DNA of 64,000 bases, from contig OU015503.1 in the NCBI GenBank assembly GCA_907164885.2, positions 125,165,523 through 125,229,522 on the forward strand, given 5' to 3'. Source of the DNA: Dolomedes plantarius (Eukaryota; Arthropoda; Arachnida; Araneae; Dolomedidae). The notes below the pieces were generated by a model that was given only the letters and a program-made list of their open reading frames with translations, searched no databases and had not been told where the DNA came from. This document shows, piece by piece, positions 1 through 10,900 of this stretch (position 1 is the first letter of the stretch; each line of letters begins with the position of its first letter). Made by a program: the position numbers and the translations under genes.

Positions 1-940
1 GTGGGTCAGCTCCTTTCCATTTCTCAAATTTCCACTATTTTCATGCATGCAAAATTAAACTTTTCCGCCCACCAATCGACAAATTTTTTATTTCCATGTG
101 TTTTACAACTCTTCATCTTTAAGGATATACACATTTTTATAAAGTTAAAATGTTTTTCATTGCAAACGAAGCCTTTTCCCCAAAGCAGTTTTCCGAATTT
201 CACACAAACGACAATTTTGATGGACAAATATTTTGGTTTTCTGCACCTATTAATGTCAGTTTTGCGATTTATCGGCATTTGCTGGATGTTCAGCTTCCAA
301 TATATACCAAATACATTTCATAAAAAAATGTTATTCTAAAAAAGCGTACTTACAAAACTCACTTTTGAAATTTCCCGCGCTGATCGCCATAGTATTTTAA
401 TGTAACTGAATGCCGAGTTTGTAATTTTTCGACTTATCATTTTACTCACTAATAATTCCAGGAAGTTCGTGAAATTTGTTTCTAATTATTGAGCAACTGA
501 TGAGGATTCTTCCGCCACCAATTTTGAATTCCTGAAAACTGTCTTTCTATTTTTTTAAGCACTTTTCTTCTATGAAATTTAATATTTACATTCGGCCATG
601 TTGCCAAAATGAAAAATTATTAGTTAAGAAAAAGTCTGAGAACGAGTCATTTAATAATTGAAATCCAGAAATGATTTTAAAGTACCAGAAATAATTTTAG
701 TTTTAGGAAATGAGAAGTTAAAACCTTTAGAATTTTTTCTAATTGAATGAACTTTTTGTTTAAAAAGCAAAATTTGAAAACGGAAATTTGAACGAATTAT
801 TTCAAAAGCCAAAAACTAAATTTGAAAAAGAGAATTTTAAATAATTGTTTCGTTTTTAAAAAATTCTAATATATTTTTAAAAGTCATCAAACAGTTTTTA
901 ATTTTTAAGAAATAAAACCATTTCATTTTAAATCGATAAA
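1..940. other. AT-rich non-coding DNA, no gene seen
   Basis: Open frames here are short, low in complexity and lack recognisable domains or splice context. The stretch may be the body of the Helitron-like element whose 3' end lies at 941-968, but I cannot see a 5' end. Confidence 0.5.
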
Positions 941-968
941 GCAACACATCGGGTTGCCACTCAGCTAG
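941..968 (+). mobile_element. Helitron-like 3' terminus
   Basis: A short hairpin (GCAAC at 941-945, GTTGC at 953-957) is followed a few bases later by CTAG at 965-968 and then T. A 3' hairpin followed by CTRR is the Helitron end signature. No 5' TC end was located, so only the terminus is called. Confidence 0.4.
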
Positions 969-1337
969 TATATATATACACAGGGTAAATTTTCTTAAAA
1001 CTGACACCACTCAGAGCCATCTGTAGCGCGATCTGTCAGGTGGAATTCCACCAAAATTGATAGAGGGACTAAGGACGACATGGGAAAGAAGTTCCGTGAA
1101 AAAAAAAAAAAGTTCCAAAAGTCGCCAATAGGGGAATATATGGCGCTGCTGTTGTCGGAGCACCCGAGAATTTGCATAAAAGGCAAGTAAAACATTAAAA
1201 TGCACATTCATGACTACGTTGTCGACAGCAGCGCCAGTATTTTGGGCTAGAAAGTGCAGAATCTGTTGCGCCTTCGCTTTACGGAAGAAAGGGTCATCAG
1301 TCGTTATTTTCTACTTGCTGTTGTTTGTAACTTATGG

Positions 1338-1744
1338 AACTGTTTCCATAAGTTACACACGACGCTGGGAGTTAAATTGAACTCTCTACAAATTTGGACT
1401 TGAGATTGGCTTGCTTCTAACCTCCCCACAATTCGCCACCTCATTCCATCATCTAAACGTTGGTGGTTACTCATTTTTACTGTTATAATTTGAAATTAAC
1501 CGATTGCTGCAAAATAACACCAAGAAATTCGCTGAGGTGTGCTTAGCGAACAAAATGCGTCTTAGCTTACGCGCGCTTATAAAGGCTGTTTCTCTACTGG
1601 CTCCGTCTACACAAACGTGTACGCTTACGTACTTGATGTACAAGATTTGCATTTTTGTCTAGAAGCATTGGTTTCACATTCAGTTCAGTTCTTTTCATGA
1701 AATTCGATAAAATATGCAAATTCTCTTAATTTATTTCACCAGTG
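1338..1744 (-). pseudogene. 5' fragment of a Tc1-type transposon
   Basis: Read on the minus strand, this begins with the inverted-repeat end (CACTGGTG next to TA at 1745-1746) and runs into the first roughly 45 codons of the transposase found complete in outline at 36636. The start MSNHQRLDDG-like segment sits near 1480. Homology stops at 1338, where the sequence turns back on itself: GTAACTTATGG (1327-1337) and CCATAAGTTAC (1346-1356) are perfect inverted repeats around an 8-base loop. The rest of the transposase and the other end are missing. Confidence 0.75.
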
Positions 1745-1849
1745 TAATTGAGCCTTTTCGTCGAAATACACAACATTTGGATTAACGAAACAATTTTGAT
1801 CTCCTGAGATATGGCGTATATCTGTTGTGAACTTACTAATGAACTCTTA

Positions 1850-2045
1850 GGGCCTGTTCACATAGGAGTCCGTTGTGTAGCGTAAAGGGAAAGATGACGT
1901 TGAGACGAAAATAAACCAATCATGAGCGTTAAAAATTTCATTGTTAATCGTTTGGAGGCCTATGATTGGTTTATTTTCGTCTCAACGTCATCTTTTCCTT
2001 AACGTAACGCAACGCAACGCAACAGACTCCTATGTAAACAGTCCC
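1850..2045. mobile_element. Foldback MITE copy 1, PIF/Harbinger-like
   Basis: Starts GGGCCTGTTCACATAGGAG and ends with the diverged reverse complement. Nearly the whole element folds back: the block with GATGACGTTGAGACG is mirrored by CGTCTCAACGTCATC. No coding capacity. Two more copies lie at 2230-2419 and 39580-39765. Confidence 0.8.
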
Positions 2046-2229
2046 TGAGTGCCTCAGTTGCCGAAGGCAACATTTATCTTTTTTTAGGCGAAACGCAAAT
2101 GAGATTGGTTTGTGATCCGAGAACACTGCAAATTGTCTACCATTTAGCATGTGCCTAAAATGGCGAAGAGAGGAGTAAACAGCCATTAGTTCTCTATCAT
2201 AAGTGCTGTAGCGAACTTCTGAAGAGGTA

Positions 2230-2419
2230 GGGCCTGTTCACATAGGAGTCCGTTGCGTGCGTTGCGTTAAGAAAAAGATGACGTTGAGACGAAATTAAAC
2301 CAATCATAGGCGTTAAAAATTTCATTGCTAATCGTTTGGAGGCATATGATTGGTTTATTTTCGTCCCAACGTTATCTTTTCCTTAACGCAACGCAACGGA
2401 CTCCTATGTGAACAGGCCC
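2230..2419. mobile_element. Foldback MITE copy 2, PIF/Harbinger-like
   Basis: Same family as the copy at 1850, with cleaner ends: GGGCCTGTTCAC and GTGAACAGGCCC. It is flanked by a 3-bp direct repeat GTA (2227-2229 and 2420-2422). A 3-bp target duplication plus GGGCC termini suits the PIF/Harbinger superfamily; no transposase is present to prove it. Confidence 0.8.
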
Positions 2420-3992
2420 GTAAGCTCGCATGAGAAAAAAGCTAGTGAAAATGAAATGAACTAAACTATGGGCCGAATTCAATGTAACGCTTTAGCTCTT
2501 TAGCAAACCTCAATTTTGCTAACTGTTAGCACATCGGCATTCAAATGTCCCGTTCGCTCTCCGATCCGAGCACCACTCTCCGACGAGGGAATGTTCGGCA
2601 AACCTCGGAAGCTTTTAAGCGAATGCTCTCAGTAAGCCAATCAGACAGCCCAAATTCATCGCCAGCGCGACATCAAATGTAAACAAACATGGAAACTTCG
2701 GAACTGATAAAATAAAAATAATAAAAACGAGTAATGCCTGGATACGCAACAAAAGAAAAATGAATCAAATGATTTTAAATTTGTGGATAGACTACTTACA
2801 AATATTTTCATAATTCTATGTTCAACTTTATTTGAAATATTTATAATTCACTATGTTAAATTACCGGAAGCTTTATTTTTCTTTTCTTTTAGCAAAATGC
2901 CACATTTTTAAAAATTAATTAGTAGAGAATACAGATGATGAAAAATATTACGAATATGGAGGATATGAAGTAAAATATATTTAAAACAAAGTTTAGCTAA
3001 ATGTTAAAATATCGTTGTATTCAGTAATCTAACCTTCCAAAAGCTATTTATTTTGACATTAAAAAAAAGTTTCTGATAAAATGATACACTGAACTTTATG
3101 TGATGTCCTTGTTTCAATTAAATACATTTAATAAAATCTTTTAAAATAGTTATCACATTGATGTGTTTCCCATCTGAAATAAAACACATTCAAATCTCTG
3201 AAGTTTATACTAACAGCATGGTATTTAAAACTAACAGTATTGCATTTAAAATTTTCAAATATACACATTATATTATACAGACAAACTTTAAATTAAATAG
3301 TATTATTTAAGATGTACTCACCTGATTATTCTCAGTTAAGATTTAGAATTCATAACATTCAAATTATGCATCACAATTAATAGTAGCCAAAAAAATTACA
3401 AGTACAGACACTGCTTCAGTATAAATACAGCACTGCACAAGAATTCATTTAGCTCAATCTTTTAAATGTTGATACAATATCCTTTTAAGAAAATCGATAG
3501 ATTAACAGTCTTTTAAACATATCCATGTGTAAATGAAGAAAATGCTAAATCTGGTTTAATTGAAGTACAAGGGAATACAATTGATAGTACTTTGTTTTTT
3601 TCGACTATCACTAATTTTGGTTCATTGCAAATATACGTATATTTGCAGGAATGAAATGAATATCTTAAAATTATACAATTTTAAGGTATTCATTTCATTC
3701 CTTACACTAGGCGCAAATAAGCAATGTTTAAAAGATAAAGTATTTGAAGTACTGCATACTTAAGTTACTATCTTTTTTCAATTTGTGGCGATAAAAATTT
3801 TAAATTTCAAGTTATCTTAAATGTTGTAGTCATGCAGAAAAAAACACAGTTTCACAAATATAACAGTCAAACAAAATTAAATATAATTAATTTCTGTATT
3901 AATCTTTTTCTTTATGAGGAATAGGGCAGTAAAATACTCAGCTGCATTGTAGTTTTGTAGTTTAATATTTTAATTTACAGTGACATATCTGT

Positions 3993-4034
3993 AAAGTACT
4001 ATCAATTACAATGGAATACAATTGATAGTACTTT
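3993..4034. repeat. Perfect 15-bp palindrome
   Basis: AAAGTACTATCAATT (3993-4007) is mirrored exactly by AATTGATAGTACTTT (4020-4034) around a 12-base loop. Confidence 0.9.
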
Positions 4035-4045
4035 GTAAAGTACAG

Positions 4046-4089
4046 CTACAATGCAGCTGAGTACAGTAAAATACTCAGCTGCATTGTAG
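4046..4089. repeat. Perfect 18-bp palindrome
   Basis: CTACAATGCAGCTGAGTA (4046-4063) is mirrored exactly by TACTCAGCTGCATTGTAG (4072-4089) around the 8-base loop CAGTAAAA. The right arm is also repeated directly near 3937-3955. Confidence 0.9.
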
Positions 4090-4905
4090 TTTTGTAGTTT
4101 AGTATTTTAATTTACAGAGTGACATATCTGCAAAGTACTATCAATTACAATGTTTTTGTCGACTATCACTGATTTTAACTCATACCTATTCAAAGATACA
4201 ATTTTAAGGTATTCATTTCATTCATTACACTAGGTGCAAATAAGCAATGTTAAAAAGATAAAGTAACGAAGTAATGCATAGTTAAGTTACTATATTTTAT
4301 TCAATTTGTGGAGATAAAAATTCAAAATTTCAAGTTATCTTAAATTTTGCAGTTATGCAGAAAAAAAATACAATTTCAAAAATATTTTAGAATTTTCTTA
4401 AGAAGCACACAGAGAACAGTCAAGAAGCAGTTGATTGAATCACATTATAAATATAACAGTCAAACAAAATTAAATGTAATTAATTTCTGCATTAATCTTT
4501 TTTCTATGTGAGGAATTCAGTAATTTAATCCACAATTCAATTAGTACAATTAAGAACAATGGAATAAAATTGATAGTATTTTTTTTTTTTTGGTCGACTA
4601 TCATCAATTTTGGTTCATAGCTATGCAACAAATATATAATTTTAAGGTATTCATTTCATTCGTTATACTAGGTGCAAATAAGCAATATTTAAAAGATAAA
4701 GTAATGAAGTACTGCATAGTTAAGTTACTATATTTTATTCAATTTGTGGCGATAAAAATTTAAAATTTCAAGTTACCTTAAATTTTGCAGTTATGCAGAA
4801 AAAAATACAACTTCACAAATATTTTAGAATTTTCTGAAGAAACACACAGAGAACAATCAACAAGCAGTTGATTGAATCACATTATAAATATAACAGTTAC
4901 AGAAA

Positions 4906-6069
4906 CATGGTTTGTACCAAATTTCATAGTCCTGGCTGAAATTTCAAGACCCATAGCTAAGCCAAATTTGATTTTAGTTATAGTTTTATTAATTTTTAAT
5001 AGAACATTATATTAGGTCAGGAATAAGCTTGTGCATTGTAAAATTTAACATTAGTAACTGCTTTTGAAAAGGCATGACTTTTTCTAACACTTAAATTTTG
5101 TTTACAAAGAAGAAAAAGAAGAAAAAAAGTAAAGTCCTGGAAACTGGAATTAACCACATTTTATAAAATTGAAACAAACAGAAATCAATGTTGTGCTCAT
5201 GAAAATCATACTTAAAGACATATTATAGCTGTACTTTTTTTCAGATTGAAAAAAAAAGTGTCTTCTAGGTAAGCATTCAATTACACACTGACAAAATTTA
5301 ACACAATAAAACAATTATTGCACACATGGGAGAGCAGTTTCTTCACAGACATACTAGATAAAATTGTTCCTTTTATGTAAAAGAGTAATAAATGGGAAAA
5401 ATCAATATCCACTATGGTTTTTATTAAAAAAGAGCAACACCCAGGAAGAACAACCCATTTTATATACATCAAAATTTAATTTCCAGGGAACAGGTATTGG
5501 GCTTAAGTTTGTAATTTGTCTGGGAAGAGGAATATAAATTTTTAAAATGCTTTCCAGCTTAAATACAAATATTTTGTAGTGTTATTACTAAGTTTCTGGT
5601 GATTGATACAATTCTCATTCTTTAGCACGAAGAATGATTAATTAAACGTATTTTCTAAAATTCTTCTGTGCTCTTCCACTACGGATATCTAAACTGAGAA
5701 GAGATCAAATGTTTGATAGTTAAAATCTATATTTCGTTTGTGTGTGCGAACTGTATATAACTCGTCCATTTTACAAGAGTCACAAGCGAAAGCGATTAAA
5801 GCTACAGAAATTCTCAAATCATTATACTAATCACTAATACCATAATGTCTACTGTAAATTTCTAAATCATTATACATAACGGTAAACATGAAATTTTTTT
5901 AAAGTGCTCGTAACAAAAGATAATTTGCTTATTTATAACGTATTTTACGTAACTGCTAAATAAATATAATTTGGAATATTCAAAAATACAAGAAAGAGTT
6001 AATTACTAACTTCAAAACAGTAGAAACTAGTTGAAACCTTAATCAAAACAAAAACACCACCAGATAAAC
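4906..6069. other. AT-rich non-coding interior of the 3.7-kb element
   Basis: No gene, RNA or repeat boundary recognised between the tandem units and the retrotransposon target site. Confidence 0.5.
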
Positions 6070-6074
6070 CACCT

Positions 6075-6466
6075 TGACCCGTTCTTACCAGCAGGTGGCG
6101 GGTCCGTGTTTTGATTATTGCCTTGGCCTTGGAGGTTTGGCATGTAGGAAAGAACTAGATCCATGGTCATGTGTTTTTTTGTACTCTATTCTCTCTTTTA
6201 GGTTGGAAGTAGTCGCTTAAAAGTGCTATTCTAAAGAAAGCTTTTATAGCTGATGGTTGTAATATTTAGACAGTGGTGTAATTCGCCTCTGAATGTGCTA
6301 GTTTCTTCATGTAAATCTTAAGAATAAATGTTTTGTGATGTACAAAGACCATGATTTTGCCTGAATCCACACTGACTACAAAACAACGCCGGCGTAATCG
6401 AAAAGACCCGTCAGGTAAACTAAGATTTTAATTATAATTTCTAGTTTGGAATTTTGAGACGGGACA
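6075..6466 (+). repeat. 5' LTR of the BEL/Pao element
   Basis: 392 bp, begins TGACCC and ends GGGACA (TG...CA). An AATAAA poly(A) signal lies at 6323-6328. Near the start, CCAGCAGGTGGCGG (6088-6101) matches the consensus bound by the insulator protein CTCF. Confidence 0.95.
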
Positions 6467-6471
6467 TTTTT

Positions 6472-6489
6472 TGGCGCCCGAACAGGGAC
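6472..6489 (+). other. Primer binding site, tRNA-Lys type
   Basis: TGGCGCCCGAACAGGGAC, five bases after the LTR. This 18-mer is the well-known complement of the 3' end of animal tRNA-Lys (UUU), so that tRNA is the likely reverse-transcription primer. Confidence 0.85.
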
Positions 6490-6798
6490 GCCGGTCTTGA
6501 AAGTTGTTTTGAAGTAAAATATTGATATCCTTTAACTGATTGGATAAATGAATGGAATATATTCTATATTTTTGAAGATGTTTATTTAAACAGTATTGAA
6601 TTTTGAATAGATATATTCTATATTGAAGAAATGTTTTATAGTATTGAATAGAATTGTTTTCTATAAGTAACGGTTTTTTTTAATAATCTGAAGTTAGTGA
6701 AGAATAATATTATCTTGTTTGAATTTGCAACGTTGTGTTTTCATTTAATAAACTTTCGATTTATGAATATCTGTTGAAAGGGAAATTAGTCTTATGCT

Positions 6799-7959
6799 AT
6801 GGATCAGCTAATTAAATTGCGTGGCTCTTATCGAGGTACCTTTACAAAATTTGCAGAAAAGGTGAAGGACTTTTTGAAATCAGAAGCCATCGATCTTGAT
6901 TCTTGCGCCGGATTTTTGGCACAGCTGCAAGAAAAATATTCTAAAATTGAATCCTTTGATGAGGAAATTCTTAACACTTTGCGGAGCGACAAGAATTGTA
7001 CTCAGAAAATGTTGAATGATGAAATCGAAAGTGCTGATAATTATAGTGGTACATTTATTGACTTAAAAACGAAACTTGAACGACGATTGAATTCTTCAGG
7101 CGATTTGAATGGAACACATATTGAAAGCGAAGCAAATTCCAAAAGAAATTTTAAACTACCAAAAATTGAATTACAAAAGTTTGATGGTAATCTAAAGGAT
7201 TGGCTTTCGTTTTGGGGGTTATTTGAAAAAATTCATAAAGATGCAAATATTTCGGAAGTAGACAAATTTCAATATCTTCTCCAATCGACTCAAAAGGGTT
7301 CAAGAGCTAGGGAAGTGGTGGAATCTTTTCCTGTAACAGCTGAAAATTATCAACAGGCTGTTGAATGTTTACACATGCGTTTTGGCCGAGAAGACGTATT
7401 AGTTGAAGTTTATGTCAGGGAATTGTTAAGCCTTGTGCTTGGTAATACTTTAGGTCAGGAACATAAACTACCGATTTCGAAACTTTACGACAGATTAGAG
7501 ACACAATTAAGATCTCTAAAAATGCTTGGCGTCACCAGTGACAAGTATGCGTCTATGTTGTACCCCTTAGTTGAATCCAGTCTACCAATTGAGCTTTTAC
7601 GCATTTGGGAAAGACACTTAAATTCTGTTTCTCTTGGATCTAACGATAAAACTTTTAATAAATTAGAAACATTGATGCAATTTCTACGTAATGAAATTCA
7701 AGGGGAAGAGAGAATTAATCTTGCTACAAGTGGCTTTGGGTTTGAAAACAAAACAAAGAAATCTTTTCAAAATAAGTCCAAATATTTTCCAAATCAAAAT
7801 AAAGCTATCCCAACTGGTATGGAACTTTTAACCTCATCCCAAGGTAAACAGAGTAGAGAACATGAGTGTGTATTCTGCGATAAGCCAATGCGGAAGCCAT
7901 GCCGCACTGCGGCCAATGCCCAGTGCGGAATGCAGAAAGGTAGTAAATTTTACTTATGA
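6799..7959 (+). CDS. gag: BEL/Pao gag polyprotein, ends in the first zinc knuckle
   Basis: 386 residues. The N-terminal 110 residues are charged and helical in composition; from about residue 119 (KLPKIELQKFDG) to about 265 the sequence matches the DUF1759 region of BEL/Pao gag, which forms the particle core. A CxxC pair (residues 357-360) opens a zinc knuckle, but the frame then runs 26 residues to a stop. The remaining knuckles and all of pol continue in the +1 frame, which overlaps this one over 7862-7959. The short stretch after CxxC contains a local near-duplication (CCAATGC occurs twice, each followed soon by GCGGAA). Most BEL/Pao elements use one gag-pol frame, so this is either a mutation or a frameshift site. 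Confidence 0.85.
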   Translation: MDQLIKLRGSYRGTFTKFAEKVKDFLKSEAIDLDSCAGFLAQLQEKYSKIESFDEEILNTLRSDKNCTQKMLNDEIESADNYSGTFIDLKTKLERRLNSSGDLNGTHIESEANSKRNFKLPKIELQKFDGNLKDWLSFWGLFEKIHKDANISEVDKFQYLLQSTQKGSRAREVVESFPVTAENYQQAVECLHMRFGREDVLVEVYVRELLSLVLGNTLGQEHKLPISKLYDRLETQLRSLKMLGVTSDKYASMLYPLVESSLPIELLRIWERHLNSVSLGSNDKTFNKLETLMQFLRNEIQGEERINLATSGFGFENKTKKSFQNKSKYFPNQNKAIPTGMELLTSSQGKQSREHECVFCDKPMRKPCRTAANAQCGMQKGSKFYL

Positions 7960-10900
7960 ACAAAGAAAGCAAAGCCTTATGAACCGGGGAGGCTGCTTTA
8001 AATGCTTAAAATTGAACCATGTTTCTAGTTCGTGTAGAAGTAAATATAACTGCACGATTTGTGGAAAATCCCACCATAGTCTCCTCTGCAGAAATAATCA
8101 AAAATTCACTCCCAATACACAAGGTGTTAGGAGTGACAAAGCTACTTCCGTGCAAGACGAAACATTGGCTAATGTTTCTTCGACTCCAAGAGTTTTGTTG
8201 CCAACACTCGTTGTCGTTTTGAAGGGTGATAACAGGAGTTTGAAAATACGTGCAATAATCGATTCCGCATCCCACAGATCCTACCTGTTAGAAAGCACTG
8301 CGGAAAAGGTCGGCTACAAGTCGATGAGGAAGGAAAAATTGAAACATTCCTTATTTGGCGGTTCAAGCACGAATACTTGTGAACACAATGTCTATAAAGC
8401 TTACCTCTCTGATATCGGTGACAACTACCGCTGTAATTTTGATGTTCTTAACCAGACTACAATTTGTCAAACTATGCCACCTAGCACACAACTGTGTGAA
8501 GATGATTTGTCCGATATGGGGATACGTTTAGAAGATTGCCTTGGCCCCATAGAACTTCTCATGGGTGCAGATGTGGCCGGTAAGCTAATGACAGGGAAAT
8601 TGAAAAGACTTAAATCTGGTCTTACAGCTGTGGAAACAAAGTTAGGTTGGACGGTCTTGGGTCGTACAAAGGGACATTCGGAGCAGACTGAAAACCTTGT
8701 AGTTACTTCGATGTTAGCTACAGATGTACGAATTGCAGACCTGTGGGAATTAGATAGCCTTGGTATCAGAGATCCTGCCGAAAAACAATCCCAATTAGAA
8801 CTTGAAGAGGCATCTGGAAAACATTTTGAAAAGACCCTAAGCAGAGATGGTGATGGCCGATACGTGGTCTCATTGCCATGGATAGAGGGACACCAAGTTC
8901 TCTCAGATAATAAGGTTGTTGCTGAGCGAAGACTGAAATCAACTGTGAATGCTCTAAAAAATAAGGGCTTAATTGAAGATTATGAAGAAGTCTTTAATGA
9001 ATGGCTTGGTGAAAAAATAATCGAAGAAGTGAAACCCGATGAGTTAGAGAAGACAAATTGTCATTACCTGCCACATAGAGCAGTCATCAAGGAGCATTCG
9101 ACGACGAGAATTCGACCTGTTTTCGATGCTTCCGCGAAAGAAAAGGGTAGCTTCTCACTTAATGATTGTCTAACTAAAGGCCCAAACTACATCAAGTTAA
9201 TTCCGAGTGTTTTGAATAAGTTTCGTTTGAACAAGTACGGAGTGATTGCAGACATCCGGAAAGCTTTTTTGCAAATTGGAATAAATGAAGCGGATTGCGA
9301 CTTTCTCAGATTTCTGTGGTGGGAGAATGGTGATCCTAACAAAATGAAAATTTTCAGACATCGCCGAGTAGTTTTTGGGGTGAACTCCAGTCCATTCCTT
9401 TTAGGAGCTACCCTGAACTACCATTTAAGTAATGTTCCTGTTTACTTGCAAGAGACAGCTACCAAACTGAAGATGTCTATGTACGTGGATAACTGCGTTA
9501 CGAGTTGCGACTCAGAAGAAGAAGTGATTAATTTTATTAAAGAATCAAAAGAGATCATGTCATCAGCATGTTTTGATCTCAGGGGTTGGATGGTTAATGG
9601 TCTGCAACCAGAAACATCAGAAACTCTAGAAGAAACTGTCTCTGTTCTAGGATTAAATTGGAATGTTTCGGAGGATACTCTATACTGCGATCCGAAATTT
9701 AGTGATTACGAAGATTTAAATTTGAGCAAGAGAATTATTCTGTCTTTAGCTAGTCAGATATTCGATCCGATAGGTTTTCTTTGTCCCGTGATTTTGATTC
9801 CAAAAATTTTATTACAAGAATGTTGGCGAAGAAAATTGCCGTGGGATGCCAGACTACCCAGTGATCTCGAGAAAAAATTCCAAAAATGGAAAAATGAATT
9901 GAAATTCTTGCAAGATATCAGAATCCCTAGAAGAATATTGAGAAATTCTGATCTGGATACTAATTTGTCATTTCACGTGTTTTGTGATGCGTCACAACAC
10001 GCTTATGCAACCTGTATATATCTTAGACAAGAAAATAATTTTGGCGCTAAATGTCAATTGGTGCAAGCTCGTGCTCGTGTAGCACCTTTGAAATCTGTCT
10101 CAATTTCCAGGCTTGAACTCCTAGCATGTTGTTTGGGAGTTAGACTGATGAACTCTATTAAGAAAGATTTTCCTTACGAGAGAGCTCAGATTTTTTACTG
10201 GACAGATTCCATGAATGCTTTGTTCTGGATAAAAAACCAAGAAGCTTGGGCGGTGTTTGTTATGAACCGTGTTATTGAAATCAGATCTTTGAGCAACACA
10301 GATGAGTGGAAATTTGTTCCAGGAAGTATGAATCCTTCCGACCTCCCGTCACGTGGTTGTAATGCTGATGTCCTACTCGAATCTGTCTGGTGGGAGGGTC
10401 CTGAGTTTTTGAAAACACCCATCAGTGAATGGCCAAAGCACAAAGCGTCCCCTGAAATGCATATCGTTAACTCGGAAAAGAAGAAATCAATTATTTCCGC
10501 CTTGAACACAGAAAACACGGGAAAGTTTTATGAAAGATACTCTTCTTACATGAAGTTATTGAGAATTACAGCATGGATATGCAGATTCATCTCGAACATA
10601 CGAAATTCCCATCGTACTTCAGGGGAACTTAACAACAAAGAATTGAAGCATGCTGAAATAATCTTGATGAAGATGGTTCAGAGAGAAGAGTTTCCTAACG
10701 GAATTGAAGGCCGTTTGCAGAGATTACATCCTATGGTAGATAAAGAAGGACTTTTAAGAGTAAAGTCTCTTATCCTCAGAAGCAAAGATAGCACAGATTT
10801 TCGTTTGCCTATTATTCTACCTGGAAATCACTACATAGTGCAGAGACTAATAGAGTGGAAACATAAAGAGTTGAATCACGCAGGTGTCCAAATATTAATG

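Larger units (their letters stand above)
3560..4905. repeat. Three diverged tandem repeat units
   Basis: Three units of roughly 330-370 bp (about 3575-3930, 4150-4520 and 4560-4905) share the same ordered landmarks: TCGACTATCA, AATTTTAAGGTATTCATTTC, a block with AGGTGCAAATAAGCAAT, TTCAATTTGTGG and a block with TTTCAAGTTATCTTAAA. They differ by substitutions and small indels. They lie inside the 3.7-kb element and contain no open frame of note. Confidence 0.75.

Noticed and set aside
1..339. 112-codon open frame at the window start
   Set aside because: Low complexity, rich in Phe/Ile/Lys as expected from AT-rich DNA; no domain, promoter or splice signal.
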